A DNA stretch of 64,000 bases from Astrothelium macrocarpum. Taxonomy: Eukaryota; Ascomycota; Dothideomycetes; Trypetheliales; Trypetheliaceae. Within the stretch, counting starts at the first letter, position 1, and each line of letters begins with the position of its first letter. The DNA lies in assembly GCA_021030915.1 (NCBI GenBank), contig JAGEMR010000024.1, forward strand, positions 62,001-126,000, given 5' to 3'. The notes beneath the pieces are model-generated. The model saw nothing but the letters and a program-made list of their open reading frames with translations, had not been told where the DNA came from and searched no databases. Shown one piece after another: positions 32,505 through 43,832 of the stretch. The position numbers and the translations under genes are program-made.

Positions 32505-34929
32505 ATGCCCCAAGCAGGCATTCTTGGAAGGGTCGATGAGTACAATGAGTACGTCCATCAACCTGTTCTTAGCCTTGGAGCAACCTTTGGAGAATACGAG
32601 TCTTGGCTTAAAAATTGCGATGTACCATCCGACACAATCAAGAATAAGTGCGAACCATTGATCAAGGACATGAACGATGACTTGGACGATATGAAAGCCA
32701 ACTACCGATTGAAGGAGTATTCCGACAGAAGCCTCAGGCAACTCGATCAACATATAGGAGGCATCCACAATGAGCTAACTCGAACCAGCCAAGCCCACGG
32801 CGCGTATTTCCTCATCGGGTGTGCATTTGGAATTCTTCTCAACGGAACGGAAGACTGTGCCAGAGCTGCACTACAGAGGATCGCGGTCTTTCAATCTCAT
32901 TTGAAGATCGACCACCAGCAGCTTTGCGACAAAATGTTCAAGATCGCTATACCGAGTTTGGGAAGAGAACAAGGAACCATCCTCATGGAGGTCAAGGCAA
33001 TGCTCAAAGAGCTCCGTCAAAACATCGTCATCCTGCTCGTCAGCTCGGACCCAACGGATTCGAGCCGCCTTCCCATCCAGCAGGAACAAAAAACTATCCA
33101 GACCACGCTTGGATGCACACAGTTTGCGAGCATATACAAAGTCGAATTCCAGCCCAGTTGTGAGTTGGACAACTTGCAAACCGCTTTGATGAAGCACAGG
33201 CCTCAGATTATACAATTCTCAGGCCACGGCTCCGAAGGAGGATTATGTTTCGAAGACAAGTGGAATAGAACGAAAGTCGTGAAGCTCGACAACCTAGCCA
33301 AACTACTTGCGTTGGCGAAGGAAGATGGATTGCAAGTTGTAGTACTCAATGCCTGCATGACTTCGGATCAAGTTGATGGTATCACAAGCGAGATACCATA
33401 TGTCATAGCAATGAACGGGTTGGTAGGGAATGAAGAGGCTATTGGATTCACGAAAACCTTCTATAGTTCTCTTGGAGAGGGTAGGACTGTTGTCAAGGCA
33501 TTTCACCAAGCCTTGGCAAAATGCGACTTCGAAGACCATCCAGACAAGATCAAACCAGAGTTGACGGTAGAGGGTCGCAGGGGGTCAATCAAGTACAGAA
33601 AACAGTCTGCTATCCCAGAGAGCGCCACTGAGGAGATTCAAAAGCTGTTACCAGCTCCAGAGCAGGAGAATAACGATCTCGATACTGGAAGTAAAATCAT
33701 CGAATTGAATGAAGATACTGTTGAGGGGGAAGGGCAGTCAATGCGTCCGGCTGTCTCCGAGAATCGTGGATATATTTCCCAAGGCGATACAAGTAGTGCC
33801 GTGGAATCGAAGTCTGACGAGACCGGCATGGCAGATGACTCGAGCGGAACCACTGTATCAGGAGAGGGCGACGGGCTGACTGACGCAGAAACCGAGAAAC
33901 CAGACAAAGCCTCAACCGCCGAACATAGCGAGAATAGTGCGCCTTTGGAGACGGAGGGAGGCGGCGACGAAAGCAATGATGATAAGCCAGCTTTAAGTGA
34001 GCTTCTTTCCTAGTCATATGTTCTTTGTGCTCGAGGATTGTATGGAACATACTTACTGTTTAACAGAGGCTCCAAGCCCGCCGCCAGAAGACACCAGTCA
34101 CGTGCCAAAACCGAGTGCTGGAACTCCTTCAACCACTAGCGCTCCCCTACCGGACAGACCAAGACAAGATGTGCCACAAAATAAATCATCACAGCCAACC
34201 ACTGGCGGAGCACCGCAAGCGGCTCACGACCTAGACTTCGACGCTTTGAGGAAGTTACACAACGACCCAGCCTTCAAGTTATTGAAGAGGGTCTGCTGGG
34301 AGCGACCCCAAGAGTTTGAGGACGCTTTGCAAATCGTCATGGAAAAAAGCCCCCATGTTATTCATATTATGAACCAATGGCCGAAAGACATCATAGTAGC
34401 GTTACTCGAAGATAGGAGCGTAGAGTTTATCAAAACTGGTGATGGAAAGGTAAAGTACGCCATCGCTCCTTCAGCACCAAAACCTCAAAATCGTCAACCA
34501 ACCACGCCGAGACCACCGGTTAGTCGTCAATCCGTCCCCGTCAATCCCTTATTGGCGTTCTTCGGGGACTCATTCTTCGGGGACTCATTCTTCGGCAACA
34601 GTCCATCCCTGGATGATCCATTTTTTGGAATGCATACTTCGCCGTTTGCCACATCGCGACCATCCCCTTTTGCAGGTCCAGCAAACAAAGGCCCGCAACA
34701 ATCCGGCCTGGCAAGGCAGATGCCTCCTAGCTCGGCTTCCAAAAGCCCTTCTAACAATGCAAATAGCTCCAAATGCGATGCATGCGGTGATCCATTCAGA
34801 GGAGCAGGTTACTTCAATTGTGCTATTTGCAAAGGTGGCGACTTCAATGTCTGCACGACTTGCGTCGAGAATAACATCGGTTGTTCAAACATCAAGCACG
34901 TGCTCCACGAACGGGCCAGATCAGCTTAG
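32505..34929 (+). CDS. CHAT-domain cysteine peptidase with ZZ-type zinc finger
   Basis: Model: join(32505..33996,34067..34929), 784 aa. Residues 1-165 are helical, with a hydrophobic run (AYFLIGCAFGILLNG) near 100-115. Residues about 170-345 form a CHAT (caspase-HetF-associated) peptidase: NIVILLVSSDPTDSSRL, QEQKTIQ, QIIQFSGHGSEGGL with catalytic His241, VVVLNACMTSDQ with catalytic Cys284, then IAMNG and AFHQALAKC. An acidic Ser/Glu linker (about 365-500) follows, then a second folded segment (LDFDALRKLHNDPAFKLLKRV, near 570-640), an FFGDS repeat region, and at 734-775 a ZZ-like finger (CDACGDPFRGAGYFNCAIC then CTTC). CHAT peptidases are self- or partner-cleaving proteases linked in bacteria and fungi to gasdermin activation and regulated cell death; ZZ fingers bind N-termini or ubiquitin-pathway proteins. 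Catalytic residues are present, so it appears intact. Starts at the first ATG; in-frame codons upstream lack one. Confidence 0.85.
34556..34602 (+). repeat. in-frame tandem repeat FFGDS x3 in the CHAT protein
   Basis: Three copies of a 15-bp unit encoding FFGDS, FFGDS, FFGNS, the first two nearly identical at DNA level, within the linker before the zinc finger. A candidate for length variation between strains. Confidence 0.8.
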
Positions 34930-35048
34930 ATGTACAGCACCTGGTCGCCTGTGGGTCTGCCAGTTCTCGCGATGGACGAGCATTCGCTTCAAGGTTTCTT
35001 TTTACTCAATTGGGAATAGCTTCAACATGCCATCCCTTACCTTCCTTA

Positions 35049-35283
35049 CGGCGGCCGGGGGGTCAGCCAACAGGGTGTTAACAGATCTCATTTGCTCTGC
35101 GACATATCACATGATGTAATTAATAATATGTTATATATATATATAATATATACATATTATATATATTTTAAACATATATTATATATCTAAATATTATAAA
35201 TAAATTTATTTATTATATTATGTGATATGTCGCAGAACAAACAACATCTGTTAATACCCTGTTGGCTGACCCCCCGGCCGTCG
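35049..35283. mobile_element. palindromic MITE, TA-flanked
   Basis: 235 bp with inverted arms of about 75 nt: the left arm begins CGGCGGCCGGGGGGTCAGCC and the reverse complement of the right end begins CGACGGCCGGGGGGTCAGCC, with only a few differences through the shared CTGCGACATATCACAT. The centre is a TATA-rich spacer. TA lies on both sides (35047-35048, 35284-35285). It carries no coding sequence; it is a Tc1/mariner-type miniature element, unrelated by sequence to the pogo TIRs nearby. It starts 119 bp past the stop of the CHAT gene and may fold as a long hairpin in its 3' untranslated region. Confidence 0.88.
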
Positions 35284-35409
35284 TAAGGTTGTTTTCTGTC
35301 GCGTTCAACCCAAATCTCGCATCTACTACAAAATCCATTCTCGCCATCATGTCGAACTGTGAATTGCTGACCTTACAATTACAACTCAATGACTCACTTT
35401 AGGTTGGTT

Positions 35410-36700
35410 CAAAAGTCCTTCGACTATCAAACGACTTAACTATCTCAGCTTTCCCGCACTTATGATTGCAAATACGCTGATCTCTAAGCTCAGGCCCATC
35501 CTACACCATCGTCGTAACTCAATTATTGTGTGCGAATCTAGTCCAATCTCTTCTCGGTTGTGATCTAGAACTATGCGAATGTACTCTTCGTCCTCTACAG
35601 GCCTTGACATTAAGTCAGGTGCTTAACGCCCGATCTCCACTACGAGAAACTCGATCCTTTCATCATCCTGCCATAGCTGTTCAAGCTCCTCTACACACCT
35701 AGCCAGGAATGCCACAAATGCGCCTCCCTTAATGTCGCTACGTGCTACCCCTTCGGTCCCTTTGCCAGAGCCTGGATTGTGATGGATACACATGTGGCGA
35801 TCGCGACGTCAACTTATATGATTGTTCGGATCCAAAAGCGGTTTTGACGAGCGAATACCCCTGATGAGTTGACCACGGCTATTCCACAAATCTCATACAC
35901 AAGTCATAGCAGCTTTATCTGCAGATGGAGAGTTGGGCCTAGAATTCAGCATGGCTACCTCTAGGAAATCAGAAAAGTGCGACTCGCGTAGGAAATACAA
36001 GATTTGAGCCTTGAGATTTTTCACGTGTAGGAGTTCTCAGCAACAAAGCCAATGCTATCAATAGGAGAGATACAGCGCTGGGACAGGCAGTCCTTGTCGT
36101 CATCGGTATTGGTAGAAGGCTTCCAGGACCGTATTTGACGTGCTGTAATTGTCTTGACTGAACACATCAAAGATTGTTATCACGAGCTTGTCAACACGAA
36201 GGAATCTAATGACTGATTCTAGGGAGCGTAACATGGATTCCAGGCGCCATACACTCTCGGGTTTGTCCCTCCTACCCAGTGTTGAAAAGCCATGTCTGCG
36301 ATTGGTGCATCCCCTGAATCAATCGAACAAAGTGTGAGAGGAGGGGCAGGATCGAAGCCAGAATTTACCCGTAAGATAATCCTTGATAAGTCTTGGGACG
36401 CTACTAATCGCTCTGTCAATATCTTGAGAATCCTGAGCCTTACGGACCATGGCTGACACTGTATATCCCATACTTTCCAGCTTGAGGAAAGGTTCCTGAT
36501 CGATTCATGTTGTTCCAGCTGAGCGAGAGAGAATAGATTAACGATATTGTATCTCTTTCAACGATCCGCCTCGCAAGCGGTTTGCCCAAGCCACCAAGTC
36601 CACCTATAATAATACAAGAAGCTTGGGGATCCATCCAGATGCATTCACTTGCGACCGACAATGGCTTCGATCTCTGAAGAAAAAAACGGAAGATCAACAA
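35410..36700 (-). pseudogene. relic of a reducing polyketide synthase (KR and ACP end)
   Basis: Reading the minus strand from about 36690: DPQASCIIIGGLGGLGKPLA (KR NADPH loop GGLGGLG), then near 36300 IADMAFQHWVGGTNPRVYGAWN (KR helix), then near 36170-36100 FSQDNYSTSNTVLEAFYQYR, the SSxxGxxGQANYxAxN block with catalytic Tyr, and near 35560-35420 EIGLDSHTIIELRRW followed by LEISVFAIISAGK, the ACP with its phosphopantetheine Ser and its conserved end. These match the C terminus of fungal highly reducing PKSs in the right order, but the pieces lie in different frames with many stops. Everything upstream of the KR (KS, AT, DH, ER) is absent from the window. A dead remnant, not a gene. Confidence 0.8.
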
Positions 36701-36875
36701 CGACCTTCTAATCGTACCACCTCTCTGCCACAATCTGAAAGCCTGTTATTTCTGAGAAGCTTCCATCTTAGCTTCTAAGTTGATTGGCTTGAGCTGATGT
36801 GAAGAGCAGGGCGTGGAAGAAAAGAGCGAGCCAAGCAGCCAGCCAGAATCTATTGGCTATGCTCTGAAACAATGA

Positions 36876-39800
36876 CTATGCTAGCATAGTCCATACAGTA
36901 GCAAATACCGAACTTAATAGCGTTATCCAGTTCCAAGCCAACGGCATTGTTTCCGCCCCCGATTTGTCGGCCACCTGAGCTCCTGTTTCCCTAGTCCCGC
37001 CGCTTGTGTTTGAAATTTCACTCTGACTGACTTGAGTCGAGCTTGAAGAGGGGTGATCCGGCCTCACAGTGGCAATGCTGAATGAATCCGTCGTCCCATT
37101 TACAATAACTCCATGTATGCCCAAGCTTAGTGTTTTTCCGTCAATTGTAACTGCCGATTCACCAACGGAAAGGGTAGTTTCCCCGTCAACTATTACGGTA
37201 CTGCTCTCACCAATCTTTTCTATTGCAGTATGGACATGGCCTGACGTGCCTGCGAAAGTTGCTTGCAACTCTGGTAGACCAGTCATGGTGTGCAGCGAGA
37301 CTTCGTTGGTACCTACCACAACACTATCTGACACCAGACTCACGACCTGGCCGTCAATAGTAACGGCCGGCATATCGGCAGGGAGCGTAGTCATTAGGCC
37401 ATCAGGGCCCATGATGATGGCCGTCCCGACGTGCTCTGGTACTTCCAAAATCGTGTATGCATCCCCAAGGATATTGAATGATGCTTCGAGCCCCAGTGGC
37501 GTTGCCGTCGGGCTGCTCGGGTCCGAAAATGAAGATGTCTTCCCATTAACAATGATACCAGAACTGGCTATTGAGATGACGTCCCCTGATATGGTAGTGG
37601 GAGGGCCGCCGATCGACAGTGTGACTCCATCTACAACCACAGGCTTTCCAGGAAAGGCATAGTGCGCTTGGTTTCCTGCAGAGAAAAGAGCTGACAGGTC
37701 TTTCCCTGTTTGTATCGAGGGTGTGGCGATCGTCGAACCATCAACTGACAAGCCGTTTGCACCAATCGATATCGGAGTATGACCTATAACAGCAGTGGCA
37801 CCCGATGTGAGAACCTGGCTGCCAAGTATTACCGCACCAGGAATTGTGGGATCAACAGATACCGTTTGTCCTCCAATCGTGGCTAAAGGCACCATTTCAG
37901 CTACTTCATCAGTATTCGCTAAGGTCGTGGTGGACGTCGCTGCATGATTTTCCTTATCATACGATCGGTCAGCTTCCTTGGATATCGACAAGTGTCCACC
38001 CTTGTTCGCTAAAATGGATCCGACAAGATCCCCAATAGTGTTGTCAGCGCTGGTCGTAGGACCATGAGAGGCTTTGGGATCTCCTTTCCCGCTACTTATT
38101 TGATCCCCGCTCCATCCGATTGCTGCCGCAATTGCACTACCGACCTCGGCATTGACACTTGAAGTTGGTGCAGCTGGATCATTGGGATCTTGACCACTTC
38201 CTTCGCTGCCGCCTATAGACCCAGTTCTTCCGCTTGTCCCTGCTGGATCACCAGGATCTTGTGAGTTTACGATATTGCTGAGAGCTGAACTGGTGGATGC
38301 AGGAGTATAGTTAACGTCAGGTAGCGGGCTGGGGCCAGGTTGAGGAGGTTTCAACGTGTCCGTAATGGGGTGCGTAGCCAGCTTGCTTGGGGCAGAGCTT
38401 GCAACAGGTCCAGCTGGATCTTTGTTTCCTAAGCTTTGTGTATAAGGATGTGTTCCTTCGGACGTACCTATTGATGGATCGCTTTGCAATGGAGCTCTGT
38501 TCGAAGAACCTACTCTAGCAGATGGATCTGTTTTCGTCGAAGGATTATTCCCGCTCGACGGATGTTGCCCGCCTTTCGGGTCAGGATCGGGGACATTAAA
38601 AGATGAAATTTTATAAGAATTGACAGGCGTCGCTGTTTGACTGGGTCGATCTGGCTGAATTGTAGGTGCTGGGGCTGCCGATGTGATTGCCGGAACAGAT
38701 GAAAATGGATCAGATGGCGTTGGAGCGGCGGCTTCAACTGCACCATGGAGAGCGTATGGAGGATCATAGAGTCCTCTAATGTCCCCAGAACACGACGACC
38801 AAGCAGGGTCCAAACTTTGGAGTACTTGCGAGGGCACAAGGACTATCCAGTATAGGTCAGCAATTGTATACAATTTGAGATGTCAGAGATTAGTATTCCT
38901 TACGAATGGGGTCATATGGCCCGAGACTTTCCGCACAGCTTGCCACGCTCGTAGTAGAAGGCTGAGACAGCTGCTCGGGAATTCCAATGAAAAATGGTGT
39001 GGGTAGCCAGTATGAGGTGCACATAAGCTGTCTACTGTATATGCTTTCGGGTATAGGCTCATTCAAGTCTGCGAAATCGAAGGAGGCCGTGTGAGGCACT
39101 AAGTCGCCTGACGTAACAAACAAGCTTGACAGCTTCAGAGAGGTGGGTATAGCAATGATTGTGGCTCCATGGATTGCCCCAATTTGTGAGCAAGAGTCCG
39201 ACGCATACAAACTTGAGTACGAGATATAGGCAGTCGGAGAGGTGAGGACAGTCCCAAAGACTGAGGCTTTTACCAAGTTAGCCCCAGTGGTAAATTGAGC
39301 ACCGGCACTAGAATTGAGAAAGTGCGTCTCTGTCGTTGGCCAGTAAAGAAGTCTTACAAGTCCACCGGTAATTGCACATCCCGCACAACCTAGAGAGCAC
39401 CCAGGTGCCAATGATGTAGATGAGGGAAACCATTTTGTAAAAACGTAAGAGCTTTTGTTGTTATAATAGGAGGACCAGGTGGAACCTGCTCCGCTCAGAG
39501 GTATAGGTTCCTGAAGTCCTCCCGATCGGGCATACCAATTTTCAACCCATTTGCTAATGTAACGGTCTCGAAATCCGGTACAAAAATCGGAGCCTACAGA
39601 TGCCTGTGAGCACATCGGTAGGGTTAGGCTTTTTCTAGCAACGAAAGTGAGAGCGTGACTAGATGTGACAAATTGGAGAGAATTATATGAGTCCCATTGA
39701 GACTGGCATTGAGGGATTGAGGATGGTAGCTGGCATGGGGGAGGAGTAGGTCGGAGGGTTGTTTCTGATCCTGCGAGCACGGCGCCGCTGACAGTAAAAG

Positions 39801-40692
39801 TCTCCGTCGTCCCTGGAAAAGCAGAATACGTATCAGTCTTGAGTTCTGTCGTAGTATACGTTGTCGTGCGGTAAGTAAAAGCTCCATTTTCCAAGGTGTC
39901 CGTTTCAGTCCATATCTCTACAAATGTCTGCGTAGAAGCAGGACGAGTTGATAGAGTTTCTGTATATGTGGTCCGATCGTTAAAGGTAGATTGACTGACA
40001 ATCTGGATGGAATAGGGTTGATTCGAAGTGGACCAAAAGGACGACCACTGAGCCAAGCATGCGTCAATAGCTACGCTACTATCATTGCTCCTGCTCGCGC
40101 TCAATAGCACTGTTGCATTGTGGAAGGTGGAGAAGGTGTCGCTCTGCGGCCACCGTTGACTTGAAGGCGTATGAACATTCTCAGTCGTTAGGTGAATGAC
40201 AACGACAAATGAGGAGGACATGGAGTAAGAATTGGGCATCATTGAAGATATGTTTGATTGAAGTAAGCTATGGCCCAATGAAGCACTTGTAGTAGGTACT
40301 AGAGTCCGCGTACTACTGATGGTTGCTGTGCCTGGACTGGATACTGACATAGCAGTAGGTGTACGCGATGAAACGCTTATGCCAAATGCACTGGCGATAA
40401 GGTCTCCGACGTGCAGGCCATTTTTAGATACTGATGCAGGGCGTATCGATAGATTTTCCGATCGGATATCGGTGGACGCTCTCGTTTTTGACGTAAGATT
40501 CGTGATGGAAAGATTACCGTTAGAAGAAGCCGACAGAGACGCATGGGCTCTTGGGTCAACTGCAAGTCCATCAGCCTTTAATCGAACAGAACTTACACCA
40601 AACGGTGGTAGAGGTTTCTACGCACAAGATTCTGAAACTATAGCAGAAGTACATGTGATGTTTAATAACGATAGGATGACTCTTGAGCGCAT
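36876..40692 (-). CDS. large Ser/Thr-rich predicted GPI-anchored surface protein
   Basis: Model: complement(join(36876..38842,38904..40559,40626..40692)), 1229 aa. The first exon (67 nt) encodes MRSRVILSLLNITCTSA, a short secretion-signal-like segment; the 66-nt intron has a CTGAT branch site and CAG acceptor. Residues about 20-570 are Ser/Thr-rich with scattered Cys, including PGCSLGCAGCAITGG; many NxS/T sites suggest glycosylation. Residues about 600-800 are low-complexity and Pro/Ser/Gly/Asp-rich. Residues about 880-1170 hold at least four imperfect repeats built on the pattern V-x-I/V-D/G-G-x-T-x-S-I/L then G-x-x-V/I-N-G, as in fungal cell-wall proteins. The C terminus ends in a hydrophobic helix (WNWITLLSSVFATVWTMLA) after small residues, fitting a GPI signal. 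Probably at the cell surface or wall; no enzymatic role is visible. Confidence 0.75.
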
Positions 40693-42628
40693 CGTCTAAT
40701 CGAGAAAGTATTTGGTGCGTCAAAGTGGAATCGAACAGATGATGCAATCTGAAAAGATTGACTTACGATAGTCAGAGAACGTAGCTGATTCTTTGAGGTT
40801 TCGACTGGAGAAGAGCAACCGATAATTTAGTCGCCTGTGCCGTAAAGTCGGCCCCACTCCAGCTTTGCACGATAATGAGGCATCTGTCTTCGCCACACTT
40901 GGGCCTAATTTACGCTGCTTGACCGGAAACTGCAGATCAATTCAAGAGCGAGGCTTCATAGGAGCTGATGAATCCATGGTTCCGAACCTCCAGTGAACCT
41001 ACATAGCAAGCCTTGTGCAAGAGCAATATTTGCAAGAACAGGCAACGGACTTACAGGGGTGGCTCTCATCGGTGTTCTAATTGAATCCCGTCTAGGGGAC
41101 CCGGATAAACTTTGATTGGCAGAGAAAGCGCTTGGACGAAGCTTGGAATTGCTTGATGGTAGATTCAAAATCCTGATCGCTCCGAATGGGATGGGGTCCT
41201 GAAAGCGCCTTCGCTATCAAGTCAATTGTCCCTCTGACCCGAATGATGGACTAGTCTGGTTCATTTAGTGGCATCGTAGTTCCATTGCGTAGAAAGTGGC
41301 TCAGATGCGTGACTTTATTCCAACCAGATATGAGTGAGATGATCTACACGCGAAGTTTCAGCCTCTCCGCCATCGCGCCAGGGGGTTGACTCTGGAAGCA
41401 GCAGATATGCAGTCAAAGCGCCAGAGCTGCGGGTAAGGCTGAGCAACCTATTTTAGTGGCTATGGTACGTCGATGTAGCACATTCCGAACAAGGTACGAG
41501 CAGCTGCAGGCCTGAAAAGGGATACAGCTCAAGATTGTCAGCAACGCCGTTGCTGTGGCGCAGCTCGTGGCAACTTTTCTTGATCGCCTGGACTTGGATT
41601 CTGGGGTTCTTCTCATGATTATGTATCTACGCGCAATTTTCCATTTGATCGGAGGCCGCGACTTACTAGGCACGTCTCTATCCAATATCTAAGCACACGA
41701 GTCTCTTCATCCCGTATGCGCATTGACCGTCTATGGTAAATCGTTGCCTCCCTGTTTCTTAATTCTTTCTCAAAAACGAGATGATTAAAGACATCACACC
41801 AGCTTTAAGCAGGGTAATAGCCCATTTGAAAGGCATTGAGCGTCTTCCTGTTCTCACCGCGCTGAAAGTTGTGCAGTGGTGCAGTCTGTAAAAATTAAGG
41901 CGAGGTCTTCTAAGAAGTGGAGCCAATCCCAAAACGGCTAGCGTATGTAAGGGACCGAGTAATTGTCCTAACCGCTATGAAGATCGTGGCTACGAGTGAT
42001 AATGGTGGTGAAGAATTCTTAGTGAACGGGATCTAGCCTGCTTGAAGCATTCCCTCATGCTTGATCCTGACTAGAAATCCGAAAGAAGATTAAGAGGTTC
42101 TTGAAGCAGCGCTTTACGCTATGCAATTTTTTATCCCGCGGACAAGCCGAGGACAAACCGAGGACAAGCCACGGATAAGTAAGTAGGCGTCCAATGAGAC
42201 ATGTTCCTCAATTACGAAAGTTTTGTACTAGTTTGCACCAATGATTTGTGGCACACAAGCAACAGTTTCCTAATTTCCCAACCTCATTGCCATGGTTTGC
42301 AGAATGCGATCGTGTACAATGTGTTCTTTGGTCAAAAAGATGATCATGTTCAGTTAAAATTTCTTATTTTTGATAACGACGTCAAGACCGGTGAAAACCC
42401 TGTTTAGTCTTCAGGGACCGTCAGTTCTAGCGGTCAAGAAAAACATGCAAATCTCTATTGTAGCCAAATTCGCAGAACAGACTTAGGTGCATAACCCTCA
42501 CAATCTTCTCGATCAGGATTACAAGTCTTCTGTTAATTCGGAGTAAGACTATTCTTCTTCAGAGTTCAGCTCAATTCGTCTCAACCTCCTAGAGGCCACC
42601 TGTTCTACGCAACGAATCGCAGTCAAAA
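40693..42628. other. intergenic, no gene recognised
   Basis: Short open frames only. Near 42135-42180 an imperfect repeat of a GGACAAGCC-like unit occurs three or four times. A tRNA 3'-end look-alike near 40712-40745 on the minus strand was examined and rejected. Confidence 0.4.
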
Positions 42629-43006
42629 ATGGGTTTCAACATTTTGGCCTTCGTCAAGCGAAAAGCTGGCATGAGTCCCACTGATTTCAAAAAGTACTAC
42701 GAAGACGTTCACATCCCTTTCATCATGGACTTGGCGGGCGACGTGTGCTTCAAGGTTCACAAGCGATATTACTTGACACAAAACGAAACCCAGAGTCCTG
42801 TGGTACTTTTAGGCGATAAGGCGGCCTTTGATTACGATTGCGCTGTCGACCTCGAATTTGAAGACGAAGCCGCCTTTCAGAAATTCTTTGCACATGTGAG
42901 CACGGAAGAGAACGTGACAAAGAGAAACGCGGACGAGGACAACTTTGTAGACAAGTCGAACTTGACTTATCTCGTTGTTAGCGAAACGACCATTACAGTT
43001 ACATAA
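42629..43006 (+). CDS. EthD-domain (dimeric alpha-beta barrel) protein
   Basis: Single exon, 125 aa. The order of elements fits the ferredoxin-like alpha+beta barrel of EthD proteins: a first strand FNILAFVKRKAGMSPTDFKKYYEDVH with the characteristic FxxxYExxH helix, a middle strand with DYDCAVDLEFEDEAAFQKFF, and a last segment EENVTKRNADEDNFVDKS-like with the conserved DE.FVD before the final strand. Such proteins dimerise and include the decarboxylases and cyclases of aromatic polyketide pathways, but many are uncharacterised. Length is typical of the family. Here no polyketide gene lies next to it other than the dead fragment 6 kb away, so a pathway role is speculative. Confidence 0.78.
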   Translation: MGFNILAFVKRKAGMSPTDFKKYYEDVHIPFIMDLAGDVCFKVHKRYYLTQNETQSPVVLLGDKAAFDYDCAVDLEFEDEAAFQKFFAHVSTEENVTKRNADEDNFVDKSNLTYLVVSETTITVT

Positions 43007-43832
43007 TCTTGCATGTAACGGTCTGCCTGGCCATAGACATCAAAATTAACCGGGATGCGGCATATTGTGGGTTTTGCTGATAAGATTGATGAGGAAAAAG
43101 ATAGTTATGAAGAGGAAAACTTATTACAGACATTCAAGTGTTGACTTGTGATTTTTGCTCTGTGGTTTTCATTATGTGCTTTTCATGGGTATTGTGGTTG
43201 CAAAAAGTACCGGGAAAGGACGGTACTTTTGTCGTGGCGGTCAAGATCATAAGGACTTCTCCACATAGGATGAACTGAATCTGTCAAGTATCTCTATGTT
43301 CGGCTCTCCCAACAGCATTGCGAGATGTGGCTCTGAATTGCTGGTAAAGGTGTTTGATGTTTGACATTTTTCTGTAGTACGACATAATACCCTCGTAATA
43401 ATGTGCACTGTGGCGTTTGATTTTCTAAAGGTGTAAAAATCTTCGAAGCTACGCACAAAGTGGTCTTGAGCATAGCAGGATACCTTAGGTAGGGCTCACT
43501 AAGAGGCAGAGCCTAGGGAAAGGCGTAGCGTGATAAGCAGAACCATGGATCTTGAGCAATCATTTCGAAGTCGTAACAAGTATCGAGTGCTGAATGGGAG
43601 GTTCTATGGAGGACGACTTCGGGAGATGACACGATGTGAGCAATGGTGACTGGCTTAACAATACGTTATGAAATGGTTATTTGCCTAACGCTTAGTTCAT
43701 GAATTAGGTAGTTTCAGAGAGATTGAAGATCTCCATCGCCAAAGACCAAAATGTTGACGCCTTCAGGCAAAATGCTTGACATCTTCAAGTTTCACCAAAA
43801 AATCATCAACTGCTTTCGAAGCCCTTATACCC
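43007..43832. other. intergenic, no gene recognised
   Basis: Contains one antisense 69-codon open frame without features and the promoter of the downstream synthetase gene. Nothing else seen. Confidence 0.45.

Noticed and set aside
35100..35230. TATA-rich stretch as a possible replication origin or centromere-like A+T tract
   Set aside because: It is the centre of the TA-flanked palindromic MITE.
27700..40700. Search for a gasdermin-like partner beside the CHAT peptidase
   Set aside because: No ~250-residue frame of that type was seen in the neighbourhood on either strand, so a CHAT-gasdermin pair cannot be claimed here.
40712..40745. Minus-strand GTTCGATTC followed by TGACGCACCA, resembling the T-arm and 3' end of a tRNA
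   Set aside because: The bases around the loop cannot form the T-stem and no matching 5' acceptor strand (TGCGTCA) was found within a tRNA length.
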